Below, one piece after another: positions 1 to 7,636 of a stretch of 34,704 nucleotides of DNA. Location of the stretch: IMG/VR virus record IMGVR_UViG_3300044527_000081, positions 1-34,704 of that record; one strand, given 5' to 3'. Position 1 is the stretch's first letter; every line of letters begins with the position of its first letter. Origin of the DNA: a virus. The translations under genes and the position numbers were made by a program. A model generated the notes under the pieces. It searched no databases, was not told the origin of the DNA, and saw only the letters and a list, made by a program, of their open reading frames with translations.

Positions 1-1015
1 TATCTGGATCGATGTCATATATCAATAATCTATCATCTACTGGATCAAGTACTATGGTGCCTACTATGTCATCTTCCATATATGGATTTTGTAACCATAT
101 TTGACTGATTCCCGGTTTATATGCTCCGTATACATTTAATAAACTAGACCAATATAGATTTGTGTTAGGAGGTGTGGGGTCATTCAAGTCAGTATTAGGT
201 GGGTAGAATGCGCTATCTTGAGGTAATAATTGTAATCTATTGCCTATTAATAATAATTTATATCCATATGGTGTGATCTTTTGTCTAGTACCTAATAACA
301 AATCATCATCTTGCATGTCTTGTAATGCGTTTCCCTTAAATATGCTAGCAATAATTTTATTGATAACACCCATCTTTTTGAGTTTAGTACTTGTGCTTAA
401 CCATATAGGCATATAAAACTTCCAACTCAATACATCGATTGGATTACCTGTGCCTTGCGGAATACTACGCGAACTAAATGTAAGACCATCTTGATATACA
501 ACACTTAAACTAGTCCAGTCAACAAAGTTGTCAGTGCTTTGTATTTCAAGGCTAGGATTAAAAACAGTACCTAACTGTTCAATCAATTGTAATTTTTGAT
601 TATAATTAGTAGTCCAGAAGTCAACTTGCATACGTAATGTATAAGGTACAGGCATCAATCGTTCGACTGTAAATGCCTGTCCTTGCACTTGCTCATAACT
701 TTGTGTCTCTGTATTATAAGCACGTTGTCTAACATTTACCTTTTCAATGTATGTAGGATTCTGCATCCAACTTTGATTATATTCTAATCCAGTTATCCAA
801 TAGGTTATGATAGGTGCACTCGGTAGTGTGCTTGCACTATTGTTAGCAATTGCAGTTGAAACTAATCTACTTTGATCTCCATACATTACCGGCACACGTA
901 CAAGTATATCGTTGCCGTTAGGGTCTTTGCCTTTAGTCACATACCAGTTGCTGAAAATCTTAGCGAACTGTAATAAAAATCTGCGTATCTGATTGTCGTA
1001 AAAAAATTGTGCCAT
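1..1015 (-). CDS. 15: gp15-like proximal tail sheath stabilisation (tail completion) protein, 3' end cut off
   Basis: The frame is open from an ATG at 1015 down to the left edge, so at least 338 residues are present and the C-terminus is missing. The N-terminus MAQFFYDNQIRRFLLQFAKI resembles T4 gp15 (FGYFYNSSFRR...), and the following stretch with VRVPVMYGDQSR matches the conserved VPITYAS region of that family. In T4 gp15 forms the hexameric ring that caps the sheath and tube and joins the tail to the head neck. The gene lies 9 bases after gp14 on the same strand, as 14-15 do in T4. The start has only a weak AAGAG-type ribosome site, so translational coupling to gp14 is likely. The visible part is already longer than the 272-residue T4 protein. 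The family call is from remembered sequence similarity, not a search. Confidence 0.72.
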   Translation of the reverse strand, partial: MAQFFYDNQIRRFLLQFAKIFSNWYVTKGKDPNGNDILVRVPVMYGDQSRLVSTAIANNSASTLPSAPIITYWITGLEYNQSWMQNPTYIEKVNVRQRAYNTETQSYEQVQGQAFTVERLMPVPYTLRMQVDFWTTNYNQKLQLIEQLGTVFNPSLEIQSTDNFVDWTSLSVVYQDGLTFSSRSIPQGTGNPIDVLSWKFYMPIWLSTSTKLKKMGVINKIIASIFKGNALQDMQDDDLLLGTRQKITPYGYKLLLIGNRLQLLPQDSAFYPPNTDLNDPTPPNTNLYWSSLLNVYGAYKPGISQIWLQNPYMEDDIVGTIVLDPVDDRLLIYDIDPD

Positions 1016-1024
1016 GTGTTACTC

Positions 1025-2746
1025 TTATGGTAATGGGGGTAAGTTGTTCGGTGCTAATTGTAAGATACTTGATAATGGTTGTGCTGATGGTATCAAGTTA
1101 CCTGTATTGTTGTTATATATCTCTGCTTCATTATTGATGAATTGAGACTTCTGTGCTTGGTCGTCCGCTGTGAATCCAGTGTCTGTACGTACATTAGTTG
1201 ATATACGAATCCACAATTTTCCGTCCCAACGATATAATATCTGCGGCATATAATCGATGCGCAAGAAGTAATCACCTACTTGAGGATTTTGCGGGAACGC
1301 AATGCCTGCGCCACTTGGATAACCGTTAGGGGCAGTACCATCTCCTGATAGATAACCTGCTTCATAACCGAAACTTCTTGGACTTGCGCGACTGATATAC
1401 TGATATGCAGGATCGCAGTCTGCACGCCAATCCATTTGTGTACTGATAGTACCAGTAAATCCTGGTTGAGTTGGATCTGCGTCAGCAGTAGCATATGTAT
1501 TGTCAGCAGTACCATATGGACCAGTAACTGGACCAAGTGACATGACAGATAATACTTTATTACCTTCTAGCGATCTTGAACCACTACCTTCTTTGAGGAC
1601 TGCAGGAGCACTTTCCATGACTTCCATATTTGTTTGTACATGGATATCCATCTTAGTGAAATCCATGTCAGCAGTCATATCCCATATGCTCTTCAATAAT
1701 TCTTTACTGACTTTGATACCTGCGCTAGGATTCTTATATTTAGGATTGCGCATGTAGACTACAGTACCATAAGAACCTGTGTTAGGTGCTCCACCACTAT
1801 ATGTCACAACATTGATAGGTGGCGCCGGCTGATTCAGTTTGCCTGATAATGTGTTGTTGCTTTCATATATTCCATATGTTGGAACGACATATAGGTCTTT
1901 GTTGTTGTAACCTGCTTTAGGTACTATACGTTTTGCTTCTTCAAGTTGCGCATTATTAACATCAAGATTCTTGTTATATGTTGATAAGATATCTTTGAGA
2001 TTCTGATTAGGATCTAATTCCCAATATGTTTCATTTGGGGGATATATTCCTACAGGAACTTCTATCTTACTGATGTAGTTCTTGTCACCATAACTTATTA
2101 CATAACCAGGCGGATATACTTTAGTAGGATCCCAATCACCAAGATAATTGTCTTTGTTGATTGGCTCTTTGAGTATATTGCTAAATTCTTCACTATCTAC
2201 TAATGGCTCACACTTGATACGCCATAAGTGTGGATACCAAGTTTGACTGAAACCTTCGCTAGCAAAGTTAGCATCGGTGATGCTATAGAAACGCTTCAAT
2301 GCTACCGGTATTGATTCTTTTAATGGGTTGTAATCTAGTAAGTGAGGTAATTCTAATACGTCACCTACCATTAGTTTACGACCAATGATATCGATCATGT
2401 CGTTATAATGAACGGCAATAAAGATGATGTCATTGTTTAAGAATAATCCAAACTGACTTAAATCAAAGTCTAGATTCTGTACGCTATAATGTCCACGCAA
2501 TCTATAGATATTTGGATCATAAACCCTATCGCGGTTTTCTAAGAACAATAAGTCTTGTATCTGTGTAGGATCAGGACTGACATACTGCGGTTGAGTGTAG
2601 TCTGCACTTGGTGTCTGTGCAGACGGGCCCATATATTTGTGGATATAAAGGTCAGTTCCACCCACAGTAAGTTGCTCCGAAATCGTCCTGTCGAAGAATT
2701 TATAATCGTTAGTTTTCGTTGGGTGATATAGCGATAATTTGGGCAT
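1025..2746 (-). CDS. 14: gp14-like neck protein with carbohydrate-binding-like insert
   Basis: A 573-residue protein encoded just upstream of gp15 on the minus strand. The N-terminal 170 residues contain LENRDRVYDPNIYRLRG, SQFGLFLNNDIIF and GRKLMVGDVLELPHL, a pattern I associate with gp14 neck proteins of marine T4-like phages; T4 gp14 is only 256 residues. gp14 with gp13 makes the neck collar that joins packaged head and tail. Around residues 203-243 there is a W..TKVYPPGYVISYGDKNYIS...P....YWEL pattern like a small chitin-binding (CBM5/12) module. Near the C-terminus GDYFLRIDYMPQILYRWDGK is a short module common in phage structural proteins. The ATG at 2746 has no ribosome binding site; a late promoter motif ends 3 bases upstream. 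gp14 and gp15 run opposite to gp13 and the rest of the tail genes, unlike T4. Confidence 0.68.
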   Translation of the reverse strand: MPKLSLYHPTKTNDYKFFDRTISEQLTVGGTDLYIHKYMGPSAQTPSADYTQPQYVSPDPTQIQDLLFLENRDRVYDPNIYRLRGHYSVQNLDFDLSQFGLFLNNDIIFIAVHYNDMIDIIGRKLMVGDVLELPHLLDYNPLKESIPVALKRFYSITDANFASEGFSQTWYPHLWRIKCEPLVDSEEFSNILKEPINKDNYLGDWDPTKVYPPGYVISYGDKNYISKIEVPVGIYPPNETYWELDPNQNLKDILSTYNKNLDVNNAQLEEAKRIVPKAGYNNKDLYVVPTYGIYESNNTLSGKLNQPAPPINVVTYSGGAPNTGSYGTVVYMRNPKYKNPSAGIKVSKELLKSIWDMTADMDFTKMDIHVQTNMEVMESAPAVLKEGSGSRSLEGNKVLSVMSLGPVTGPYGTADNTYATADADPTQPGFTGTISTQMDWRADCDPAYQYISRASPRSFGYEAGYLSGDGTAPNGYPSGAGIAFPQNPQVGDYFLRIDYMPQILYRWDGKLWIRISTNVRTDTGFTADDQAQKSQFINNEAEIYNNNTGNLIPSAQPLSSILQLAPNNLPPLP

Positions 2747-2749
2747 ACA

Positions 2750-2758
2750 GTATTTAGT
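2750..2758 (-). promoter_or_regulatory. late promoter motif for gp14 (ACTAAATAC)
   Basis: On the minus strand ACTAAATAC is followed by TGT and the ATG of gp14. It matches 7 of 9 bases of the GATAAATAC motif seen before other structural genes here. If it acts as the -10 element of a T4-type late promoter, transcription would begin within a base or so of the ATG. Confidence 0.5.
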
Positions 2759-2786
2759 CGTTTAGAATCAATGACTTACAAAGGGC

Positions 2787-2815
2787 TTGACTTTTATCAG
2801 ACAGGGTGATAGAAT
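2787..2815 (+). promoter_or_regulatory. sigma70-type (early) promoter
   Basis: TTGACT at 2787-2792 and TAGAAT at 2810-2815 are separated by 17 bases, close to the bacterial consensus. The predicted start point near 2822 precedes the ATG at 2847 by about 25 bases. It lies in the 100-base gap between divergently read gp14 and the 377-aa gene, and indicates that the metabolic block is read by unmodified host polymerase early in infection. Confidence 0.7.
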
Positions 2816-2846
2816 AAGTAAATTGATAATAGCATTGGAGACTACT

Positions 2847-3980
2847 ATGGTCAAGACTAAAACGCATGAAATCAAGCCCTTGAATCCCAGGGATGCAGAC
2901 GCTAAGTATTTTGGACCCGAACCCGATTTTAGTGTAGAAAACGCTAAACATAGTTTGGGTGAAGCACTAACATGGTATCATCACTTCTACGATAAGAAGG
3001 ATGCTAAAGAATTTATTGCCCAATATCTTGACTTTACAGGCAAGATTACTGAAGCAAAAGCATTTCGCCGTGTAAGCGATAGCAATGTGACTACTACTTA
3101 TGGATTCGTGGCACGATGCGTGTTGCGCGGATACAACGATGAGAATACGATCAATAAACTGTCCTCAGAAATCGAACGTTTGTTGACGGAAGATAAGGAA
3201 GAGGTAGTAGCAGAACAGGTAACTACTACTGTGGTCATCAAGCCGAACATTCAAGAGCGTATGCGTGAGAAGGCTCTAGAAGCAGGTGGAGAACTTGAGG
3301 GGCAGTGGGATGAATATATTCTAGGTGGTTGCAAGAAAGAAAGCAACATCAATCCGGTCAGTGTGTTGACACAATACAATGTGTTGCCGCAACATATCAA
3401 TATTTTGACTAGTGCTTGGCAACGTAAACTGGATGAGTATACCGAGTTGCAAGCAGGTAAAGATGAGCAGTTGAACGAAGCATATTCACATTTAGGTAAG
3501 GTACAGGTTCGCAACATAATCGGCGTGATTGAGAAGGTTATCTCTGACCTCAATTCATACGTCAATATTAAAAAGGCAGGGCGAAAGCCACGTGCTAAGA
3601 AAGCAGTGCCGATCGAAAAGATTGTGCGTAGCCTCAAGTATCTCAAGACATTCAAACTTGAGAAACTTGAGTTGGTCAGTGTACCATCTACAAAGTTGCA
3701 TGGTTGTGCTGAGGCTTGGGTCTATGATACTAAGAAGCGTAAGTTGATTCACTTAGTTGCTGATGAATATGGCAAGAGTTTGACTGTCAAAGGTAACAGT
3801 GTTATCGGGTTCTGCACTAAGAATTCTGAGACTAAGACACTACGTAAGCCCGAAGTGCAAATCAAAGAAGTCATGGGAAGTAAGCCCGCGGCACGTAAGT
3901 ACTTCAAAGACATCAAGGCTGTATCGACTACACCTAACGGTCGATTCAATGAAAACATGATTATCCTAAAGGCATTCTAA
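2847..3980 (+). CDS. conserved phage protein of unknown function, 377 aa
   Basis: I do not recognise a function. The start chosen is the ATG at 2847, because GGAG lies 7 bases before it and the region upstream (2787-2846, open from a TTG) is a promoter. The protein is soluble and lysine-rich, with no membrane segment. It has an N-terminal part with ALTWYHHFYDKKDAKEFI, a helical middle, a basic stretch around residues 241-250 (KKAGRKPRAKK) that could touch nucleic acid, and a C-terminal beta-rich part with KLHGCAEAWVYDTKKRKLIH. I have the impression of similar uncharacterised proteins in marine T4-like phages. It leads an early operon with the following two genes: the stop TAA overlaps the next ATG by one base, and MazG follows, so a role in early takeover or nucleotide metabolism is possible but only inferred. 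Confidence 0.75.
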   Translation: MVKTKTHEIKPLNPRDADAKYFGPEPDFSVENAKHSLGEALTWYHHFYDKKDAKEFIAQYLDFTGKITEAKAFRRVSDSNVTTTYGFVARCVLRGYNDENTINKLSSEIERLLTEDKEEVVAEQVTTTVVIKPNIQERMREKALEAGGELEGQWDEYILGGCKKESNINPVSVLTQYNVLPQHINILTSAWQRKLDEYTELQAGKDEQLNEAYSHLGKVQVRNIIGVIEKVISDLNSYVNIKKAGRKPRAKKAVPIEKIVRSLKYLKTFKLEKLELVSVPSTKLHGCAEAWVYDTKKRKLIHLVADEYGKSLTVKGNSVIGFCTKNSETKTLRKPEVQIKEVMGSKPAARKYFKDIKAVSTTPNGRFNENMIILKAF

Positions 3981-4174
3981 TGGAAGAATCATTTGATCCG
4001 TTAGGTAAAAGAATGGAAACTATGATGACAATCATAGATACTGCTATATTGTCAACAGAGAACGCTAATGATCAACTAATGTTGGCATGTGCAATGATGC
4101 AACGTACTAAAGAGATATTTGATAGTATCCTAGGTGAAGAAGGTAGAAAAAAAATGTTCAAGGAGTTAGTATGA
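3980..4174 (+). CDS. small helical protein of unknown function, 64 aa
   Basis: A 64-residue acidic protein beginning MEESFDPLGKRM. It starts inside the stop codon of the preceding gene (TAATG), and its own TGA overlaps the ATG of the MazG gene (ATGA), so all three are translationally coupled. The composition suggests two or three helices. No known family is recognised. The coupling makes it credible as a real gene despite its size, and suggests that it acts with MazG or with the 377-aa protein. Confidence 0.65.
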   Translation: MEESFDPLGKRMETMMTIIDTAILSTENANDQLMLACAMMQRTKEIFDSILGEEGRKKMFKELV

Positions 4175-4620
4175 ATAATGTAGATTTAAACAAGTATATG
4201 GAATTTGTTGAAGCAGTTACTAGTAAACAAAGTAATGATCTTACTACGTTTATGAATGTGTTAGACAGAATCGATGGCAATTACGAAGCATATGGTCCGA
4301 ACGGTGAGTATGTTCATGGTCCAGATATCAATGTACCATTATTGCTTTGTGGTGCTATCGGTCTTGGTAGCGAGACAGGTGAGTTTCAAGAAATCGTAAA
4401 GAAGATTGTGTTTCAGGGCAAGCCCCTCAATGAAGAAGCGCACTTTCACATGAAGCGTGAACTAGGTGATATCATGTGGTATTGGGTTAATGCATGTCGT
4501 GCATTGAATCTCGACCCTAATGATGTTGTCGCTGAAAACGTCAAGAAACTTGAAGCACGATACCCGGGCGGACACTTTGACGTTTACTATAGCGAGAATC
4601 GAAAAGAGGGAGACCTTTAA
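4171..4620 (+). CDS. mazG: MazG-like nucleoside triphosphate pyrophosphohydrolase
   Basis: A 149-residue protein of the all-alpha NTP pyrophosphohydrolase (MazG/dUTPase-2) superfamily. The metal-binding signature is seen as E68, E71 and E74 in SETGEFQEIVKK and E97/D100 in KRELGDIMWYW; the KKLEARYPGGHFD end is also typical of phage MazG. The family cleaves (d)NTPs to NMP and pyrophosphate. In marine T4-like phages it was proposed to change ppGpp or to act on dGTP and dCTP as host DNA is recycled. The ATG overlaps the previous stop, with AAGGAG upstream at about 4159. It is cotranscribed from the sigma70-type promoter at 2787, consistent with early expression. The family assignment is strong; the substrate cannot be read from the sequence. 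Confidence 0.88.
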   Translation: MNNVDLNKYMEFVEAVTSKQSNDLTTFMNVLDRIDGNYEAYGPNGEYVHGPDINVPLLLCGAIGLGSETGEFQEIVKKIVFQGKPLNEEAHFHMKRELGDIMWYWVNACRALNLDPNDVVAENVKKLEARYPGGHFDVYYSENRKEGDL

Positions 4621-4625
4621 AATCC

Positions 4626-4634
4626 GATAAATAC
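4626..4634 (+). promoter_or_regulatory. late promoter motif for gp13 (GATAAATAC)
   Basis: GATAAATAC ends 21 bases before the gp13 ATG. The same spacing (19-22 bases) recurs before the genes at 11383, 14580, 17811 and 28060. A 6-base inverted repeat, TCCGAT at 4623-4628 and ATCGGA at 4643-4648, brackets the element. Confidence 0.65.
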
Positions 4635-4655
4635 AACTATTAATCGGAATATAAC

Positions 4656-5441
4656 ATGGCTGCGGATCCACTATCAACCCCAACTAACGCTAATTTACAG
4701 CAACTAAAAGATGCGATGTTCGACAACCTAAGGTTACGCTTAGGTGGTGACATCATTGATCTAGAATTAGATCCGCAACATTATGAAGCGGCGTATGACT
4801 ATGCTATTAAGACGTATAGACAACGTGCGCAGAATTCTACGCAAGAAGGTTACACCTTGATGACTATCATCAAGAACGTTGATACATATACACTTCCAAG
4901 TGAATTTATTAACGTTCGTGCTATCTTCCGTAGAACAGTAGGTCTTGAGACAGGCCCTTCAAGCACAAGTTTTGACCCATTCAGTAGTGCTATTCTTAAC
5001 ACTTACCTATTGAACTATAACTACACAGGTGGCATGGCTACATATGATTTCTATGCTGGTTATGTAGAATTAGCGGCACGTATGTTTGGTGGTTATGTCA
5101 CTTATACTTTTAACCCTGTCACTAAAGTATTGCGTACTGTGCGCGACTTCAAGGGCACAGGTGAGCGTGTGTTGATCTGGGCAGATATGACTAGACCTGA
5201 GACTGAGATATTGCAAGATCCGGGCGCAGGTATCTGGCTAGCAGATTTTATCTTAGCACAACTCAAGATTATCATCGGTGAAGCCCGCGAGAAGTTTGGT
5301 ACTATCGCAGGCCCCGGTGGCGGCACAAGTTTGAATGGTACTGCTATGAAAGCAGAAGGTAAAGCAGATCAAGAAAGACTATTAGAAGACCTGCGCAAGT
5401 ATCAAGATTACAGCCAACCATTGACTTGGATACAAGGTTAA
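4656..5441 (+). CDS. 13: gp13-like neck (head completion) protein
   Basis: A 261-residue protein (T4 gp13 is 309). The family pattern is visible: an N-terminal helix DNLRLRLGGDIIDLELDPQHYEAAYDYAIKTY with a basic YRQRAQNS, then TYTLPSEFINVRAIFRRTVG, a mid part ending VLIWADMTRPE, and a helical C-terminus FILAQLKIIIGEAREKFGTI. In T4 gp13 sits between portal and gp14 in the neck and seals the packaged head. It has its own late promoter 21 bases upstream. It is on the plus strand while its partners gp14 and gp15 are on the minus strand 2 kb away, so the 13-14-15 cluster of T4 has been broken and inverted here. No ribosome site is obvious before the ATG (CGGAATATAAC). Confidence 0.8.
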   Translation: MAADPLSTPTNANLQQLKDAMFDNLRLRLGGDIIDLELDPQHYEAAYDYAIKTYRQRAQNSTQEGYTLMTIIKNVDTYTLPSEFINVRAIFRRTVGLETGPSSTSFDPFSSAILNTYLLNYNYTGGMATYDFYAGYVELAARMFGGYVTYTFNPVTKVLRTVRDFKGTGERVLIWADMTRPETEILQDPGAGIWLADFILAQLKIIIGEAREKFGTIAGPGGGTSLNGTAMKAEGKADQERLLEDLRKYQDYSQPLTWIQG

Positions 5442-5447
5442 TACCGT

Positions 5448-6584
5448 ATGTTGAAAATTTACAATCCAGGTACAGGATTCCCGCATAGTTTTGATAAGGT
5501 TATAGGATGTTATTATAAAAACTTCCTGCAGTTTGATATAGAGTCAAATGATTTTAAACATACTAGCAATATAAAAGATGCAGATATAATCGCTATCCAT
5601 GGTCATGATATATTTGGTCAAGATCAAATATATGACAAAGTTCAACAAATCAAAGACTTGAATCTAAGTCCACATCAGAAACTTTTAATATTACATATTT
5701 TTCACATAGATCATTGCTTTCCTGATAGAAACTATTTTCTATTTGCTAGAAAAATATTACAACAAGAAATACCCAATGAGTTTGCTATAGTACATACTAA
5801 CTTTGCCCTAGATACAGAGATAAGTTATGATTTTTTGTGGAATAGACAAAAGATATATTTCACAGATTATAATAGAATCAACCTTAGAGAACGATTGTAT
5901 GTACAAGGTGCTAATATCAAGAATTTTGAATTAAGACCTATAGAAAAGATAACGGATAAAAAGACTAATTCGATACGAAAATATTTGTGCCCCAATAGGA
6001 TATATCAAACGTTTGATCACCCTAGATTTAAATTCAGAAAAAAATTAAAAAAGTTGATAGACATGTATCCAAAGGATGGTCACTATAGTGATTTCTCAAA
6101 AGGGTTAATATTAGAAACAGAAAACCCTCATACTGATAAGTTCTTGAATAATGGTGGCTGGTATCCTATCGCCAATCATTATTATCAAGGTACATATTTT
6201 AGTATGTACTGTGAGACGATCACTGGTAATCAGAACTTTTTTGATGAGACAATAAAGTACAGATCCATAACAGAGAAAACTTGGGATCCATTAATCAAGG
6301 GTCATTTCATATTACCATTCGGTTATATGGGCTTAGTAGATGACATACGATCATATGGATTTAAACTTCCAGATTGGATAGATTATAGTTACGACACGCT
6401 ACCTAATACTGACGAGCGTTTCGACTCATATGCCAACTCAGCCAAAAAACTACTTGATCTCTCAATCGATGAACTACATGAATTATATAAAAAAGACAGA
6501 GATATTTTGGTACACAATCGTGAACTATTCTGGACTAGACCTTATGATTCATTACATGACAAAGTTATTAATTTTTTTAAATAG
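5448..6584 (+). CDS. putative glycosyltransferase-like protein (fucosyltransferase-like C-terminus)
   Basis: A 378-residue protein with no membrane segment. The C-terminal third has ITEKTWDPLIKGHFILPFG (residues 274-292), then DDIRSYGFK and, at 353-361, DILVHNREL. This order (TEKTW.P...G....PFG...LR..GF...HN) is the GDP-sugar-binding end of GT10-type fucosyltransferases and of related phage and capsule enzymes. The N-terminal half has no clear match. It begins 6 bases after gp13. The gene is visibly richer in A and T than gp13 and gp1 on either side, which suggests a separately acquired cargo gene. It could modify host surface glycans or phage components. I see the motif directly; the enzyme activity is inference. 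Confidence 0.5.
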   Translation: MLKIYNPGTGFPHSFDKVIGCYYKNFLQFDIESNDFKHTSNIKDADIIAIHGHDIFGQDQIYDKVQQIKDLNLSPHQKLLILHIFHIDHCFPDRNYFLFARKILQQEIPNEFAIVHTNFALDTEISYDFLWNRQKIYFTDYNRINLRERLYVQGANIKNFELRPIEKITDKKTNSIRKYLCPNRIYQTFDHPRFKFRKKLKKLIDMYPKDGHYSDFSKGLILETENPHTDKFLNNGGWYPIANHYYQGTYFSMYCETITGNQNFFDETIKYRSITEKTWDPLIKGHFILPFGYMGLVDDIRSYGFKLPDWIDYSYDTLPNTDERFDSYANSAKKLLDLSIDELHELYKKDRDILVHNRELFWTRPYDSLHDKVINFFK

Positions 6585-6597
6585 GAAAAATATTTGA

Positions 6598-6626
6598 TTG
6601 ACAAACTATATTTTTCAATGTACAAT
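6598..6626 (+). promoter_or_regulatory. sigma70-type (early) promoter for gp1
   Basis: A perfect TTGACA at 6598-6603, a 17-base spacer and TACAAT at 6621-6626. The predicted start near 6633 gives a leader of about 20 bases that carries the AAGAGAG ribosome site of gp1. It is the best -35/-10 match in the window. Confidence 0.8.
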
Positions 6627-6653
6627 AATCTTTCTATTTGAAAGAGAGTTACC

Positions 6654-7286
6654 ATGATTATAGGAGTCTCAGGTTTTATAGGTAGCGGCAAAGATACAAT
6701 TGCTGACTACTTGATCACATTCAAGGGCTTTAAACGTATGAGTTACGCAGGCCCACTAAAAGATGCGGTCGCAAGTATCTTTAATTGGGATCGTGAAATG
6801 CTAGAAGGCACTACCAAGAGTAGTCGCGAGTGGCGAGATCAAGTTGATTCTTGGTGGGCAGAGCGTTTAGATATCAGACATCTTACCCCTAGATGGGTAC
6901 TACAGCAATGGGGTACTGAAGTAGGCCGTAGGGCATTCCATGACGATATCTGGATCGCTAGCATTGAAAACAAATTAAGAACGGCTAAAGACGATATCGT
7001 TATCAGCGATTGCAGATTTCCTAACGAATTGAAATCTATCAAGCGTCTAGGGGGAATCACTGTCAGAGTATCTAGGGGAGATAATCCACCTTGGCATGAT
7101 GCTGCCTTGACTTATTCAAAAGGTTATTATGCGCAGGGCTATCCCGAAGCAATGAAAATTCTAGAATCATCTAACGTACATGCTAGCGAATATAGTAGCG
7201 TGGGATTAGAATACGATCATCATATAGAGAACAATGGAACTATTGATGAATTACACAGAAAGATCGATTCAATAGTCAACTTGTAA
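6654..7286 (+). CDS. 1: deoxynucleoside monophosphate kinase, T4 gp1-like
   Basis: A 210-residue P-loop kinase. GFIGSGKDT at residues 6-14 is the ATP-binding loop. LLQQWGTE-like LQQWGTEVGR and the VISDCRFPNE segment (residues 117-126) are characteristic of the phage dNMP kinase family (T4 gp1), which phosphorylates dTMP, dGMP and hydroxymethyl-dCMP to feed phage DNA synthesis. The length is close to the 241 residues of T4 gp1. It has its own strong sigma70-type promoter and an AGAGAG ribosome site, as expected of an early nucleotide-metabolism gene. The last 18 bases overlap the 3' end of the minus-strand HNH-like gene. Confidence 0.88.
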   Translation: MIIGVSGFIGSGKDTIADYLITFKGFKRMSYAGPLKDAVASIFNWDREMLEGTTKSSREWRDQVDSWWAERLDIRHLTPRWVLQQWGTEVGRRAFHDDIWIASIENKLRTAKDDIVISDCRFPNELKSIKRLGGITVRVSRGDNPPWHDAALTYSKGYYAQGYPEAMKILESSNVHASEYSSVGLEYDHHIENNGTIDELHRKIDSIVNL

Positions 7287-7622
7287 GTCACCGCGCTTCC
7301 ATGTAACTTTTTGTCGTTTAACGACCTCGATACAGTTCAAACAGATAGACCTCAGATTACTAAACGCAGTATTTCTGAGGTCTCCGTCTATGTGGAACAC
7401 GGTCATCTGAGTATGATATATGCATTTAAAGCCGCAGATATCACAAACTTGCTTCTTTTTATAACCTGCTTTGACCCAGTTGCTAGGTCTTGTCTTTACT
7501 TTATTCTTCTTTTTACCGCACTCATCACATATACTGCGGTAGTGTTTCACACCGTCACGAATATAATTAACGGCTCTAGGGTTCTTATTGCATTGATTGC
7601 AGATAGGTCTTAGTAATCCCAT
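7269..7622 (-). CDS. HNH / endonuclease VII-like zinc-ribbon protein
   Basis: A 117-residue basic protein with four CxxC pairs (C8/C11, C32/C35, C60/C63, C94/C97), enough for two zinc sites. Between the last two pairs lies VFHIDGDLRNTAFSNLRSIC. The H77-x-D79 followed by N84 and SNLR..C..C resembles a beta-beta-alpha-metal (HNH or T4 endonuclease VII) nuclease core, although the classical final His is absent. It may be a small nuclease or only a DNA-binding zinc protein. It is convergent with gp1 and overlaps it by 18 bases. The ATG at 7622 has no ribosome site; a late promoter motif ends 4 bases upstream and an in-frame stop (7635-7637) excludes a longer start, so a leaderless mRNA is likely. 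Confidence 0.65.
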   Translation of the reverse strand: MGLLRPICNQCNKNPRAVNYIRDGVKHYRSICDECGKKKNKVKTRPSNWVKAGYKKKQVCDICGFKCIYHTQMTVFHIDGDLRNTAFSNLRSICLNCIEVVKRQKVTWKRGDLQVDY

Positions 7623-7626
7623 ATTG

Positions 7627-7635
7627 ATATTTATC
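7627..7635 (-). promoter_or_regulatory. late promoter motif abutting the HNH-like gene (GATAAATAT)
   Basis: On the minus strand GATAAATATCAATATG contains the late motif and the start codon with only CAAT between. With T4 late promoter geometry (element at -13 to -6) the first transcribed base would be the A of the ATG at 7622. Confidence 0.55.
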
Positions 7636-7636
7636 T

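Noticed and set aside
3251-3655. Minus-strand frame of 134 residues inside the 377-aa gene
   Set aside because: Shadow of a real gene with matching ribosome site and promoter on plus; no start signals on minus.
6541-6600. Terminator after the glycosyltransferase-like gene
   Set aside because: There is a T run (ATTTTTTT) at the end of the gene but no stem before it.
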